Source of the DNA: Natrinema gari JCM 14663
GTDB lineage: Archaea; Halobacteriota; Halobacteria; Halobacteriales; Natrialbaceae
DNA length: 34,019 nucleotides
Direction: 5' to 3'
NCBI RefSeq assembly: GCF_000337175.1
Contig: NZ_AOIJ01000029.1
Coordinates: 1-34,019, forward strand
Shown: piece by piece, positions 16,489 to 24,555 of the stretch
Position numbering within the stretch: position 1 is the first letter of the stretch
Layout of the letters: every line of letters begins with the position of its first letter
Made by a program: the position numbers and the translations under genes
The notes under the pieces: model-generated
The model's input: the letters and a program-made list of their open reading frames with translations, nothing else
What the model was told of the DNA's origin: nothing
Database searches by the model: none

Positions 16489-18984
16489 TTACTCGACGAC
16501 GATCGTTCCGGTCATGAAGCGTTCGTGGGGGATGCAGACGTACTCGTGTTCGCCCGTCGTCTCGAACGTGTGGACGTACGACTGGCCCGACTGGACCGCG
16601 CCGTTGCCGTTCTCCCATCCCGTGCGGGCACCCTCTTCGCTGTCGAACCCGCCCGATGCCCAGTAGGTCGCGTCGCTCGGAATCCCGTCTTCGAAGGCCG
16701 TCACTGTATGTGGCTCGCCGGCCGCGTGTTTCCAGGCGACGGTCTCGCCCTGCTTGACAGTGAGCGTCTCCGGATCGTACGCGGTCGCCTGCATCTCGAC
16801 GACGTGGTCGGCGTCGTCGGGGACGCCCTCGACGACGTTCGGTCCGCCCTGGAGGTCGGGTGCTGATTCGGTCTCCTCGGCAGTGTCAGCCGACCCGTCG
16901 ACCGGCGCTGCGTCGGCCGCGCCGGCGACCGCGAACTGCGCCTGCAACGCCGCCGTCGCGAACGCTTCGGCGGCCGTGTCGACATCCATCTCCGTCTCGC
17001 GGGCAGCATCGCTCTCGGCGTCGCTCGCCTCGAGCGCGGCGATGTACTCCTCGAGCGCCGCCTCGAACCCCTCGTAGGCCTCCTGATCGGCCTCCTCGAG
17101 GAGTTCGTGGACCCGCGCACCCTCGAACGTCTCGTACACGGCATCCATGAGTGACGCGGCGGCGGCCCCGAACGAGCCGCCGGCGGCCGCGACGACGGTA
17201 TAGGTCGCCGCGACCGCTTGCTCGTTGAACGCCCGGGCCGTGGCTCCGACACTCTCATCGTTTCCGGCGGCGGCCTGCGCGTCGCCGAGCGCGCCCTCGA
17301 ACGATTCGTACCGGTCGTGGTCGGCGTCCTCGAGTGCCTCGTGGAATCCACCCGCACCGTTCTCGAAGTACTCGAACGTTTCTCCAACGACGGTTTCGGC
17401 TCGGCCGGACGCGCCGAGAGCGTCTAGGACGCCGGCGTCGAACACCCGCGCGGTCATGTATCCGCTTTCGACGGCGCTGACCTGTGCGGGCGAGCCGATG
17501 GTTGTTTCGAACTCGAGGAGGGTCTCGCGGATTCCGGTCGCGTGTTCGTCGACGGCCGCGTCGTCGCCGTTCTCGCAGGCCTTGATGAGGCCTTGCAGGT
17601 GCTCCTCTTCGAAGGTCTCGTAGAGCGATTCGTCGGTTTCCTCGAGCGTTTCGTGGAAGCCGGCTTCGTTGGCCTCGAACGTCTCGAACAGCCCGCTGAC
17701 GAGTTCGGCGGCGACCGCGTTCTCGCCGAGCCGATACCGTTCCACCGCGTCCTCGGTTCGAGCTTTGAAGAAGCCAGCCTCGATCAGTGTGGCCTCGCTG
17801 CCGGTCCCCAGGGCCTCGATCCCGGTCACCAGCCCGTCGTCGATCGCATCGACGGCGGTGTCGACGCCCGCCGGGTCGTCGTTCTCGATCGCCGTCGCGA
17901 GCGCGTCCAGGCCGTCCTCCTCGAATCGGTGGTAGGCGTCCTCGCTCGCCTCCTCGAGCGCCTCGTGTGCACGGGCGCCCTCGAAGTGTTCGAAAGCGTT
18001 CTTGACGACTCGCGCGGCTGCCTCGTGCTCCCCGCGCTCGAAGAGCCAGGCCGCGTCGTGGGCCCGCGCCCGATACACGGTCAGGGCAGCGGCGTGAGCG
18101 AACGCCGTCGACGGCCCGCCAAGCCCCGCGAGTGCCGCGGCGTCCCATCCTCGTGCCTGATAGGCGGCGATCTCTCCGGCTCCCGCTGCCGATTCGGACG
18201 GAGTGAGAGCGTACCCGCCGTCGATGGCCGCCTCGAGCGCATCGCTCGCGCTCGAACGGACGCTCTCGCCGTCCTCGTTACCCGCGGCCGTGGCGACGCT
18301 TTTCATAGCGGCTTCGAATGCCTCGTAAACGTCGCCGTCGGCCTCCCCGATCGCGTCGTGAACGGCCGCCCCCTCGAACCGTTCGAACGCGTCGTTCGCG
18401 ACGGTTTCGGCGGCGTCAAAGGCACCGGCCGAGGCGAGCATGACGCTATCGGCGACCGTCGTGCCGAACGCCTGCAGATCGAACGCCTGGACCGTCGGTT
18501 CGCCGACGAGGGTCTGTTGGGCCCCGCGGAGTTGCTTGTCCGCGATACCGGTCTCCTCCCGTCCGCGAGCGATGTCGTTCTGCTCCAGCCCCTCCGTCCG
18601 GAGTTCGACGAGCGCCTCCTCGAATGCCTCGTAGCGCGACTTGTCGGTTTCCTCGAGCATTTCGTGGGCGTTGTACTCGCCGCTGGCCTGCTCAAAGCGA
18701 TCGAACGTCCGGCCGGCGATAGCAGCGCCGGCACCGGTCTCACCGGCCTCTCCCGCGGCGAGTGCGTCCCACAGCCGCGCTCGCATCGCGTTCCATTCGG
18801 CGGCGACGGCCGTCTCGGCTGGCTTGGCGTCCGCCGATTCTTCGTCGGACTCCGGTGATGTCCCGTCCTCCCCCGACTCCGATTCTGGCTCTTTTTCCTC
18901 GGTCGTCTCGGAACACCCGGCGAGTCCGAGACTCGCGATTGCAGCACCGCTCCCCTTCAACCACGCGCGTCGTGTTTGCCGCAT
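16489..18984 (-). CDS. Tat lipoprotein with six helical repeats and a cupredoxin domain
   Basis: An 831-residue exported protein. A twin-arginine signal (TRRAWLK) ends in the lipobox LAGC at 21-24, followed by an acidic Ser/Glu/Asp linker. Six copies of a helical core follow, starting near residues 94, 200, 331, 433, 537 and 617. Each reads roughly F-x2-F-E...H-E-x-L-E-E-x-D...Y-x2-F-E. From memory this matches haloarchaeal DUF5059. The last 100 residues are a halocyanin-like cupredoxin: H759 (EPHTV), C817 and H820 (CIPHERFM), M824. The Cys-to-Met spacing is one shorter than in plastocyanin. Two DtxR-like palindromes lie just before the ATG, so metal-dependent control is likely. Role unknown; metal capture or electron transfer at the cell surface are the main options. 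Confidence 0.88.
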   Translation of the reverse strand: MRQTRRAWLKGSGAAIASLGLAGCSETTEEKEPESESGEDGTSPESDEESADAKPAETAVAAEWNAMRARLWDALAAGEAGETGAGAAIAGRTFDRFEQASGEYNAHEMLEETDKSRYEAFEEALVELRTEGLEQNDIARGREETGIADKQLRGAQQTLVGEPTVQAFDLQAFGTTVADSVMLASAGAFDAAETVANDAFERFEGAAVHDAIGEADGDVYEAFEAAMKSVATAAGNEDGESVRSSASDALEAAIDGGYALTPSESAAGAGEIAAYQARGWDAAALAGLGGPSTAFAHAAALTVYRARAHDAAWLFERGEHEAAARVVKNAFEHFEGARAHEALEEASEDAYHRFEEDGLDALATAIENDDPAGVDTAVDAIDDGLVTGIEALGTGSEATLIEAGFFKARTEDAVERYRLGENAVAAELVSGLFETFEANEAGFHETLEETDESLYETFEEEHLQGLIKACENGDDAAVDEHATGIRETLLEFETTIGSPAQVSAVESGYMTARVFDAGVLDALGASGRAETVVGETFEYFENGAGGFHEALEDADHDRYESFEGALGDAQAAAGNDESVGATARAFNEQAVAATYTVVAAAGGSFGAAAASLMDAVYETFEGARVHELLEEADQEAYEGFEAALEEYIAALEASDAESDAARETEMDVDTAAEAFATAALQAQFAVAGAADAAPVDGSADTAEETESAPDLQGGPNVVEGVPDDADHVVEMQATAYDPETLTVKQGETVAWKHAAGEPHTVTAFEDGIPSDATYWASGGFDSEEGARTGWENGNGAVQSGQSYVHTFETTGEHEYVCIPHERFMTGTIVVE

Positions 18985-18988
18985 AGGT

Positions 18989-19004
18989 TTTAGGCTCCCC
19001 TAAA
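18989..19004. promoter_or_regulatory. DtxR/IdeR-like operator 1
   Basis: TTTAGG-CTCC-CCTAAA is a perfect six-base palindrome with a four-base centre, 4-20 bases upstream of the lipoprotein ATG. It resembles the TTAGG/CCTAA boxes of iron-dependent DtxR-family repressors (SirR/Idr in haloarchaea). Its position would block transcript initiation. Confidence 0.65.
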
Positions 19005-19022
19005 TACACAAATGCATTCCGA

Positions 19023-19038
19023 TTTTGGCTGGCCTAAA
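19023..19038. promoter_or_regulatory. DtxR/IdeR-like operator 2
   Basis: TTTTGG-CTGG-CCTAAA repeats the first palindrome with one arm mismatch, 34 bases further upstream. Two boxes about three helical turns apart suggest cooperative binding on one DNA face. The rest of the space up to 19283 holds no further clear element except the AT-rich 19221-19250, the likely promoter of the flavin oxidase gene. Confidence 0.6.
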
Positions 19039-19283
19039 CCGATGGGGAACGGCATCGCTCGCGTTGCTGTGCTGTAATCGCGGCCCCAATAGGTCCTGCA
19101 TCCGGTTCGACCGACCGGCCTCCGATCGGAGCGCGGGCCAGTTTGCAGGCGCGCGGCGCGATCCGGATTTCCTCGAGTCGCCCCGTTATCTCCCTGTTTT
19201 CGGGTCTCTCTGGTCGTCATGTTATATAATTACTAGTGATGTCATCTATATCTCCGAGCGGGACCTACGACTACCGAGGACCG

Positions 19284-20681
19284 ATGGCAGTAACGACCAC
19301 ACCCGTAGACGACGGTGCAATGGACGGACTCGGCGAGGAACTTCGCGGCGAGTTGCTCCGGCCCGGTGATCCGAACTACGACGAGAGGCGAGCAGTCTGG
19401 AACGGCATGATCGACAGACGCCCGGCGCTCATCGTTCGAGCGATGGGCGCGTCGGACGTGATCGCGACGGTGAACTTCGCCCGCGAGCAGAACGTAGTAC
19501 TCGCAGTTCGCGGCGGCGGGCACAACATCGCCGGCAATGCCGTCTGCGATGGCGGCGTGATGCTCGATCTCTCGGCGATGCGGTCGGTCCGGGTCGATCC
19601 GGCGGCACAGGCGGCTCGCGTCGAGCCGGGCGCAACCCTCGGTGACTTCGACCACGAGGCGCAGGCGTTCGGACTGGCGACGCCGACCGGGATCAATTCG
19701 ACGACCGGTGTCGCGGGACTCACGCTCGGCGGTGGGTTTGGCTGGCTGACTCGCAGGTACGGAATGACGGTGGATAACCTGCGCTCCGTCGACATCGTCA
19801 CCGCTGACGGCGAACTGCGTCACGCAAGCGAGGCGGAAAACTCGGACCTCTTCTGGGGGATTCGAGGCGGGGGCGGTAACTTCGGCGTGGTCACCTCGTT
19901 CGAATTCGATCTCCACGAGGTCGGCCCCGAGATCCTCTCCGGACCGATCGTCTACGCGGGCGACGATGCGCGGGAGGTCATCCGACACGTTCGGGACTTC
20001 AACGAGGACGCACCGGACGAGTGCGCCGTCTGGATCGTGCTTCGGGCGGCACCGCCGCTTCCGTTCCTTCCCGAGACCGTCCACGGCGTCGGCGTCGTCC
20101 TCGTCGTGACGTTCTACGCCGGTGATATCGACGACGGCAAAGCTGTTCTGGCCCCACTTCGGGAATACGGGGACCCGATCGCCGATGCCGTCGGCCCCCA
20201 CCAGTACGCGGCGTTCCAGCAGTCGTTCGACCCGCTTCTCACCGAGGGGGCCCGGAACTACTGGAAATCCCATAACTTCAGCGACCTCTCCGACGACGCC
20301 ATCGATACCGCGGTCGAGTACGCAGCCGATCTCCCGTCACCACTGTCCGAGATCTTCTTCGGGCAACTCGGCGGCGAGATGGCATGCGTCCCGTCGGACG
20401 CGACGGCCTACCCCCATCGGGACGCCGAGTACGCGATGAACGTCCACACGCGCTGGGAGGACCCAGCGATGGACGACGACTGTATCGCCTGGTCCCGAGA
20501 GTTCTTCGACGCGATGGCACCGTACGCGACCGGCGGCGTCTACGTGAACTTCATCAGCGAGGACGAGGGCGAGGAAGCCCTCGCCTACGCGGACAACCGG
20601 GACCGGCTGGCCGACATCAAGGCCGACTACGACCCGACGAACCTGTTCCGGATGAACCAGAACGTCGAACCAGCCCGATAA
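19284..20681 (+). CDS. FAD-linked oxidoreductase, berberine-bridge type
   Basis: A 465-residue oxidoreductase of the PCMH-type FAD family with a C-terminal BBE segment (VNFISEDEG ... YDPTNLFRMNQN). H80 in RGGGHNIAG is the likely covalent 8-alpha-histidyl FAD attachment. The second, cysteinyl link found in bicovalent members is absent (GLTLGGGFGWL). Such enzymes oxidise sugars, alcohols or cyclic substrates with O2. ATG 19284 is preferred to a GTG at 19236 because it follows GAGGA and begins the conserved part. It is divergent from the lipoprotein, and converges on the next gene with 14 bases between stops. Confidence 0.9.
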   Translation: MAVTTTPVDDGAMDGLGEELRGELLRPGDPNYDERRAVWNGMIDRRPALIVRAMGASDVIATVNFAREQNVVLAVRGGGHNIAGNAVCDGGVMLDLSAMRSVRVDPAAQAARVEPGATLGDFDHEAQAFGLATPTGINSTTGVAGLTLGGGFGWLTRRYGMTVDNLRSVDIVTADGELRHASEAENSDLFWGIRGGGGNFGVVTSFEFDLHEVGPEILSGPIVYAGDDAREVIRHVRDFNEDAPDECAVWIVLRAAPPLPFLPETVHGVGVVLVVTFYAGDIDDGKAVLAPLREYGDPIADAVGPHQYAAFQQSFDPLLTEGARNYWKSHNFSDLSDDAIDTAVEYAADLPSPLSEIFFGQLGGEMACVPSDATAYPHRDAEYAMNVHTRWEDPAMDDDCIAWSREFFDAMAPYATGGVYVNFISEDEGEEALAYADNRDRLADIKADYDPTNLFRMNQNVEPAR

Positions 20682-20682
20682 C

Positions 20683-20688
20683 TTTTTT
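20683..20688 (+). terminator. T6 run between convergent genes
   Basis: Six T directly after the oxidoreductase stop, in a 14-base gap before the stop of the opposing gene. A simple archaeal U-tract terminator for the rightward gene. Confidence 0.5.
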
Positions 20689-20695
20689 GAGTCCC

Positions 20696-22249
20696 TTACT
20701 CGCCGATCCAATCGGCGAAGCTCCCCTCGAGCAGCGTCTCCGACTGCCGGCTGACGTATTCGCGTTGCATCGTTGCGATCGCCTCGTCGAGGTCCGCCCC
20801 GTCCTCGAGAGCGGTTCGGACCTGCTCGCGCTTCCAGCCGGCTGGCGTGACTTCCTGCCGGACGCGCCGCCGGAGCGGGTAGAGATACTTCGCGGCGTCT
20901 TCCTCGCTCAGCCCACGGTTGGTCAGTCCGTCCTCGGCGTGAGCCAGCAAGTCCTCGTAGAGCGCGAGGCGATCGGCCGTCTCCTTGCCGTCGTTGGTGA
21001 TCCAGATCAGTTCGGCCTCGAGCCCGTCGACCATCGCGGCGTAGAAGTTGCCGCGAGCGAGCTGCCAGTCGAGTTCGATGACGGGATGCTCGAGGCGGGT
21101 CAGACTCTCCATCAGGCCGGCGAAGGCGGCGAGGAAGGAAATCGAATCACGAACCGTGGGCTGGGCGGGGATCGGCCGGAACTCGATGCGGGCGTTCGCA
21201 GCCGATCTGGTCGGGCCGCCGAAGACCGGTCGGATCCACCGCCAGTACGTGCCGTGTTTGCGGCTGAAGTGGGGGAACTGATCGTCGAAGCGCTCGCCGG
21301 GCTCGACCGGCATCGGGACGATAGTGTCGTCATCGGCGACCCGGTCGATCGCTTCCTCGACCGTCTCTAGGTCGTGTGGGAAGCGGACCTTGCCTTCACC
21401 CGTTGTGGGATCGTTGAGGACGGTCTCGAAGATGCTGATACGGTGTTCCATCCAGGCGTCCCGGAGGATGTCGTCGGCAGTGGCGTCGTCGTCGTAGAGA
21501 TCGGCGGGGAAAAACGGGGAGTTGACCCCGAGCGCGAGCAGCGGGCCGGCGACCCGGAGCGCGTAATTGAAGTACTCGGGGAGGTCGGGGGCGTGAGCGA
21601 CCTGATAGTGGGGCTGAATCGATGTGATGAGGCTCTCGGGCATGACGGTATCGCCCTGCACGGAGACGTTCGGGGCCTCGATGCGCATTCCCGCGGCGTC
21701 GGCCTGCTCGGTGTTGGCCATCGCGTGATACCGGGCGGAGTCGCTCATGTTCGTCGCGATACGGATCGTCCGTTCGGTCCCGTCCGGGGTGGTCGCTGTC
21801 CGTTCGACGCTGTCAGTGAGGTAGGTCCCCGCCGCCTCTCCTTCAGGGGGGAGCGTCCAGAGCGCATCGCTGACTAACCGCATCCGCTCGGAATCCGTCA
21901 CGTCGAGTGCCGTCTGTAACCGGGCTTTGACCTCCGACTCCTGGGCGGCCAGCCCGGGGGCGTTCAGCGGCTGCGGACTGGTCGTCATCTCCGCGTTGTG
22001 CAAGCCCAGTTCCTTCTCGAACCCGATCAACTCGAGCAGCCGACGCGGGACCCGCCGCAACGCACAGTCGTCGGCCTTGACCGCGTAGAACTCATACTCG
22101 AGGCCGACGATCGCCTGCGGATTGTCGAAGACCCCCTCCTCGACGGCGTCTTTGATGACCGCCGCGTCCGCCTGGGCCCGCTCCCGAAAGTCGGCGGCGT
22201 CGACCGCCAGCATGTCCGCGACCCGTGCGGCGAGTTCCTCCTCTGGCAT
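20696..22249 (-). CDS. glutamate-cysteine ligase (GCS2)-like protein
   Basis: A 517-residue protein with the fold signatures of the GCS2 family. GLEYEFYAV near residue 49 is the Glu-rich ATP/Mg strand, NAEMTTSPQPLN is the substrate Glu/Thr loop, and ANARIEFRPIPAQ is the distal R-x-E-x-R strand. It is about 140 residues longer than ordinary GshA, so it may ligate another amine or serve a different pathway. The ATG at 22249 lies 29 bases after TTTAAA (22275-22280), giving a leaderless start; an upstream in-frame start would add 16 residues of no clear character. It is divergent from the DNA ligase. Confidence 0.75.
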   Translation of the reverse strand: MPEEELAARVADMLAVDAADFRERAQADAAVIKDAVEEGVFDNPQAIVGLEYEFYAVKADDCALRRVPRRLLELIGFEKELGLHNAEMTTSPQPLNAPGLAAQESEVKARLQTALDVTDSERMRLVSDALWTLPPEGEAAGTYLTDSVERTATTPDGTERTIRIATNMSDSARYHAMANTEQADAAGMRIEAPNVSVQGDTVMPESLITSIQPHYQVAHAPDLPEYFNYALRVAGPLLALGVNSPFFPADLYDDDATADDILRDAWMEHRISIFETVLNDPTTGEGKVRFPHDLETVEEAIDRVADDDTIVPMPVEPGERFDDQFPHFSRKHGTYWRWIRPVFGGPTRSAANARIEFRPIPAQPTVRDSISFLAAFAGLMESLTRLEHPVIELDWQLARGNFYAAMVDGLEAELIWITNDGKETADRLALYEDLLAHAEDGLTNRGLSEEDAAKYLYPLRRRVRQEVTPAGWKREQVRTALEDGADLDEAIATMQREYVSRQSETLLEGSFADWIGE

Positions 22250-22274
22250 ACCACCGAGTGTGTGGCCGACTGTC

Positions 22275-22280
22275 TTTAAA
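22275..22280 (-). promoter_or_regulatory. TATA-like element of the GCS2-like gene
   Basis: TTTAAA, 29 bases from the ATG at 22249. The opposing ligase promoter is probably TTTTAC at 22323-22328, also about 28 bases before its ATG. Both genes would be leaderless and divergent. Confidence 0.55.
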
Positions 22281-22352
22281 GCACGTCTCTCGACCACCGA
22301 GCGCCGGTCGGTCTCAGAACCGTTTTACTCCCCGCGACGATACACGTCGCCG

Positions 22353-24110
22353 ATGGAGTTTGCCACGTTCGCTGACCGTGCCGGGACGATCGAGGCCGAA
22401 CCCGCCGCTCTTGAGGTCGTCGCTCACGTTCGGGACCTGTTCGCCGACGCCGGCTCCGATCTCGAGGTCGTCGCGCGGTTCGTTCAGGGCCGGGTGTTTC
22501 CGGCCTGGGACTCGACGACGCTGGACATCGGGCCGAGTGCGTGTTACGAAGCGATCGCCCGCGCCGCGGGGACGAACGTGAGCAGCGACGACGTAGAGGC
22601 CCGACTCGCCGAGGTCGGCGAGATCGGCGACGTGGCGGCGAATTACGACTTTGGTGGCCAGCAAGGGCTCGGTGCGTTCACTGGCGGTGGCGGAGGCAAC
22701 GGCGGCAATCTCACCGTTCGCGAGGTCCACGAGACGCTCGAGGACATCGCGGCTGCTGAGGGATCGGGGAGCCAGGACCGGAAAGTCGACCTGCTCTTCG
22801 GTCTCTTCAACCGCTGCTCGAGCGAGGAAGCGCGCTATCTGGCGCGCATCGTGCTCTCGGAGATGCGGATCGGCGTAGGTGAAGGGACAGTACGGGACGC
22901 TATTGCCGAGGCGTTCGACGTTCCCACGGATCGGGTCGAACGCGCATTGCAGGTCTCGAACGACTACGGACAGGTCGCACGGACCGCCCGTGACGACGGA
23001 CTCGAGGGACTGGATTCGACTGAGCTCGAAGTGGGTCGCCCGGTCCAGGCAATGCTCGCCCAGACGGGGACGGTGACGGACGCGCTCGAGGAGTGGGAGA
23101 CGGCCGGTGTCGAGTGGAAGTACGACGGCGCGCGGATTCAGTTGCACCACGCTCCGAACAGATCGAACGAATCGACGGCGGAGACCCGCGTCTTTTCGCG
23201 AAACATGGAGGAGGTCACCGACGCCCTGCCGGAAGTCGTCGAGTTCGCCGCGGCCCATCTCGAGGAGCCCGCGATCCTCGACGGCGAGGTCGTCGCGATC
23301 GACGAGGACGGCTCGCCGCTCCCGTTTCAGGAGGTGCTCAAGCGGTTCCGGCGGAAACATGACGTTGCGAAGGCCCGCGAGGACGTCTCGGTGCGTCCCG
23401 TCTTCTTCGACTGTCTGCACGCCGGCGGTGAGGACCTGCTCGCGGAGCCGCTGACGACGCGCCACGACCGGCTCCGATCGGTGCTGGTCGACGCGGACGC
23501 CGACCCCGTCGCCGATGACGAAATCGAGGGACTGTCCCTGCTCTGGCGGACCGACGACCCCGACGAGATCGAGTCGATCGCCGCCGAGGCGCTCGAGGCG
23601 GGCCACGAGGGGATCATGCTGAAAAACCCCGACTCGACGTACTCGCCGGGACGACGCGGGAAGCACTGGCGAAAGCGGAAACCGGACGTGGAGACGCTGG
23701 ACTGCGTCGTGACCGGTGCTGAGTGGGGCGAGGGGCGACGCGCGACCGTCCTCGGTACGTTCGAACTCGCCGTGCGCACGGGCGACGACAGCGAGGAACG
23801 CCGTTCCGCTGGCTCTGCGGTGGAACCGCAGAACCTCGAGACCGTGGGCAAGGTCGCGACCGGGATCACCGACGAGAAACTCGAAGAGTTAACTGATCTG
23901 CTCGAGCCCCACATCACCGTTGCTGAGGGACAGACGGTCGACCTCGAGCCCGCGGTCGTCTTCGAGGTCGGCTACGAGGAGATCCAGTCTTCGCCGACCT
24001 ACTCGTCGGGCTATGCCCTGCGGTTCCCGCGGTTCGTCGGTGTTCGGTCCGACAAGTCTCCCGCGGATGCGGACTCGCTCGAGCGCCTCGAGCGACTTCA
24101 CGACCAGTAG
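22353..24110 (+). CDS. ligA: ATP-dependent DNA ligase
   Basis: Seals nicks during replication and repair. The 585 residues contain an N-terminal DNA-binding domain (1-230), then the nucleotidyltransferase motif KYDGAR with the adenylated K256, motif III-like DCLHAGG, motif V around KNPDSTYSPGRRGKHWRKRKP, and an OB-fold C-terminal domain. Residues 480-494 (SEERRSAGSAVEPQN) form an extra loop between two OB-fold strands (RTGD and NLETVGKVATG) where family members have only a short turn. That loop is encoded by a palindromic DNA segment described separately. A Gly-rich stretch (about 110-117) is another halophile-type insert. Confidence 0.96.
   Translation: MEFATFADRAGTIEAEPAALEVVAHVRDLFADAGSDLEVVARFVQGRVFPAWDSTTLDIGPSACYEAIARAAGTNVSSDDVEARLAEVGEIGDVAANYDFGGQQGLGAFTGGGGGNGGNLTVREVHETLEDIAAAEGSGSQDRKVDLLFGLFNRCSSEEARYLARIVLSEMRIGVGEGTVRDAIAEAFDVPTDRVERALQVSNDYGQVARTARDDGLEGLDSTELEVGRPVQAMLAQTGTVTDALEEWETAGVEWKYDGARIQLHHAPNRSNESTAETRVFSRNMEEVTDALPEVVEFAAAHLEEPAILDGEVVAIDEDGSPLPFQEVLKRFRRKHDVAKAREDVSVRPVFFDCLHAGGEDLLAEPLTTRHDRLRSVLVDADADPVADDEIEGLSLLWRTDDPDEIESIAAEALEAGHEGIMLKNPDSTYSPGRRGKHWRKRKPDVETLDCVVTGAEWGEGRRATVLGTFELAVRTGDDSEERRSAGSAVEPQNLETVGKVATGITDEKLEELTDLLEPHITVAEGQTVDLEPAVVFEVGYEEIQSSPTYSSGYALRFPRFVGVRSDKSPADADSLERLERLHDQ
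23790..23831 (+). repeat. palindromic insert inside the DNA ligase gene
   Basis: Two adjacent hairpins. The first (about 23790-23810) has AGCG-x2-GGAACG facing CGTTCCGCT. The second is CTGCGG (23815-23820), five loop bases, then CCGCAG (23826-23831). They encode an extra 15-residue loop with the core Glu-Arg-Arg-Ser-Ala. A similar two-hairpin order with the same peptide occurs in the HMGS-like gene at 32606-32649. Confidence 0.6.
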
Positions 24111-24231
24111 CGTCGGTCGTCGTTTTCCATCCGGGGAGCCGTCGTTCGCGGGAGCAGCGTCACACGGTTTTCCCCCTCTATTTTTACAGTTAGTATAAAG
24201 GAATATACGTTACTTATCGATAGTACCTACT

Positions 24232-24429
24232 ATGTCATCACCATTCGAAAACCCGGCGATCCGCTATGGAATGGGTTTCAGTAGTGCCGTGCTACTCGTC
24301 ATCGTCGCGTTCGTCTTTCTCGAGGAGGGATTGACTCGGTGGCTCGTACTCGGTCTTGCAGTCATCGAGATCACGGTCGTTCCACGGATTCTGAAAATGA
24401 CGGTGGAGAACAACACTGACGGGGTGTGA
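24232..24429 (+). CDS. small membrane protein, two helices
   Basis: A 65-residue hydrophobic protein with helices at about 14-32 and 35-55 and a short acidic tail. The preceding 40 bases are AT-rich with TATA-like GTATAAAGG (24193-24201) and AATATAC (24203-24208). The second is 27 bases before the ATG, fitting a leaderless transcript. I do not recognise the family; conserved small membrane proteins of this size are common in haloarchaea. Confidence 0.75.
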   Translation: MSSPFENPAIRYGMGFSSAVLLVIVAFVFLEEGLTRWLVLGLAVIEITVVPRILKMTVENNTDGV

Positions 24430-24555
24430 GTGACGTCGGTAGCGCTGTCTGTCTCGTCTGCTTTCCCGACTCGCTGCCGTATTGGATCGGCAGCCAGTGA
24501 CTACGACCGACCATATGTGAGCACCCTTAAGACCCACGCCCGACAGCATTGCCGT

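Noticed and set aside
17542-18858. 438-codon plus-strand frame opposite the cupredoxin lipoprotein
   Set aside because: Shadow of the repeat gene; the minus strand shows a Tat signal, lipobox, repeats and copper ligands.
22314-23666. 450-codon minus-strand frame opposite the DNA ligase
   Set aside because: Shadow; no recognisable domain, and the ligase frame holds all catalytic motifs.
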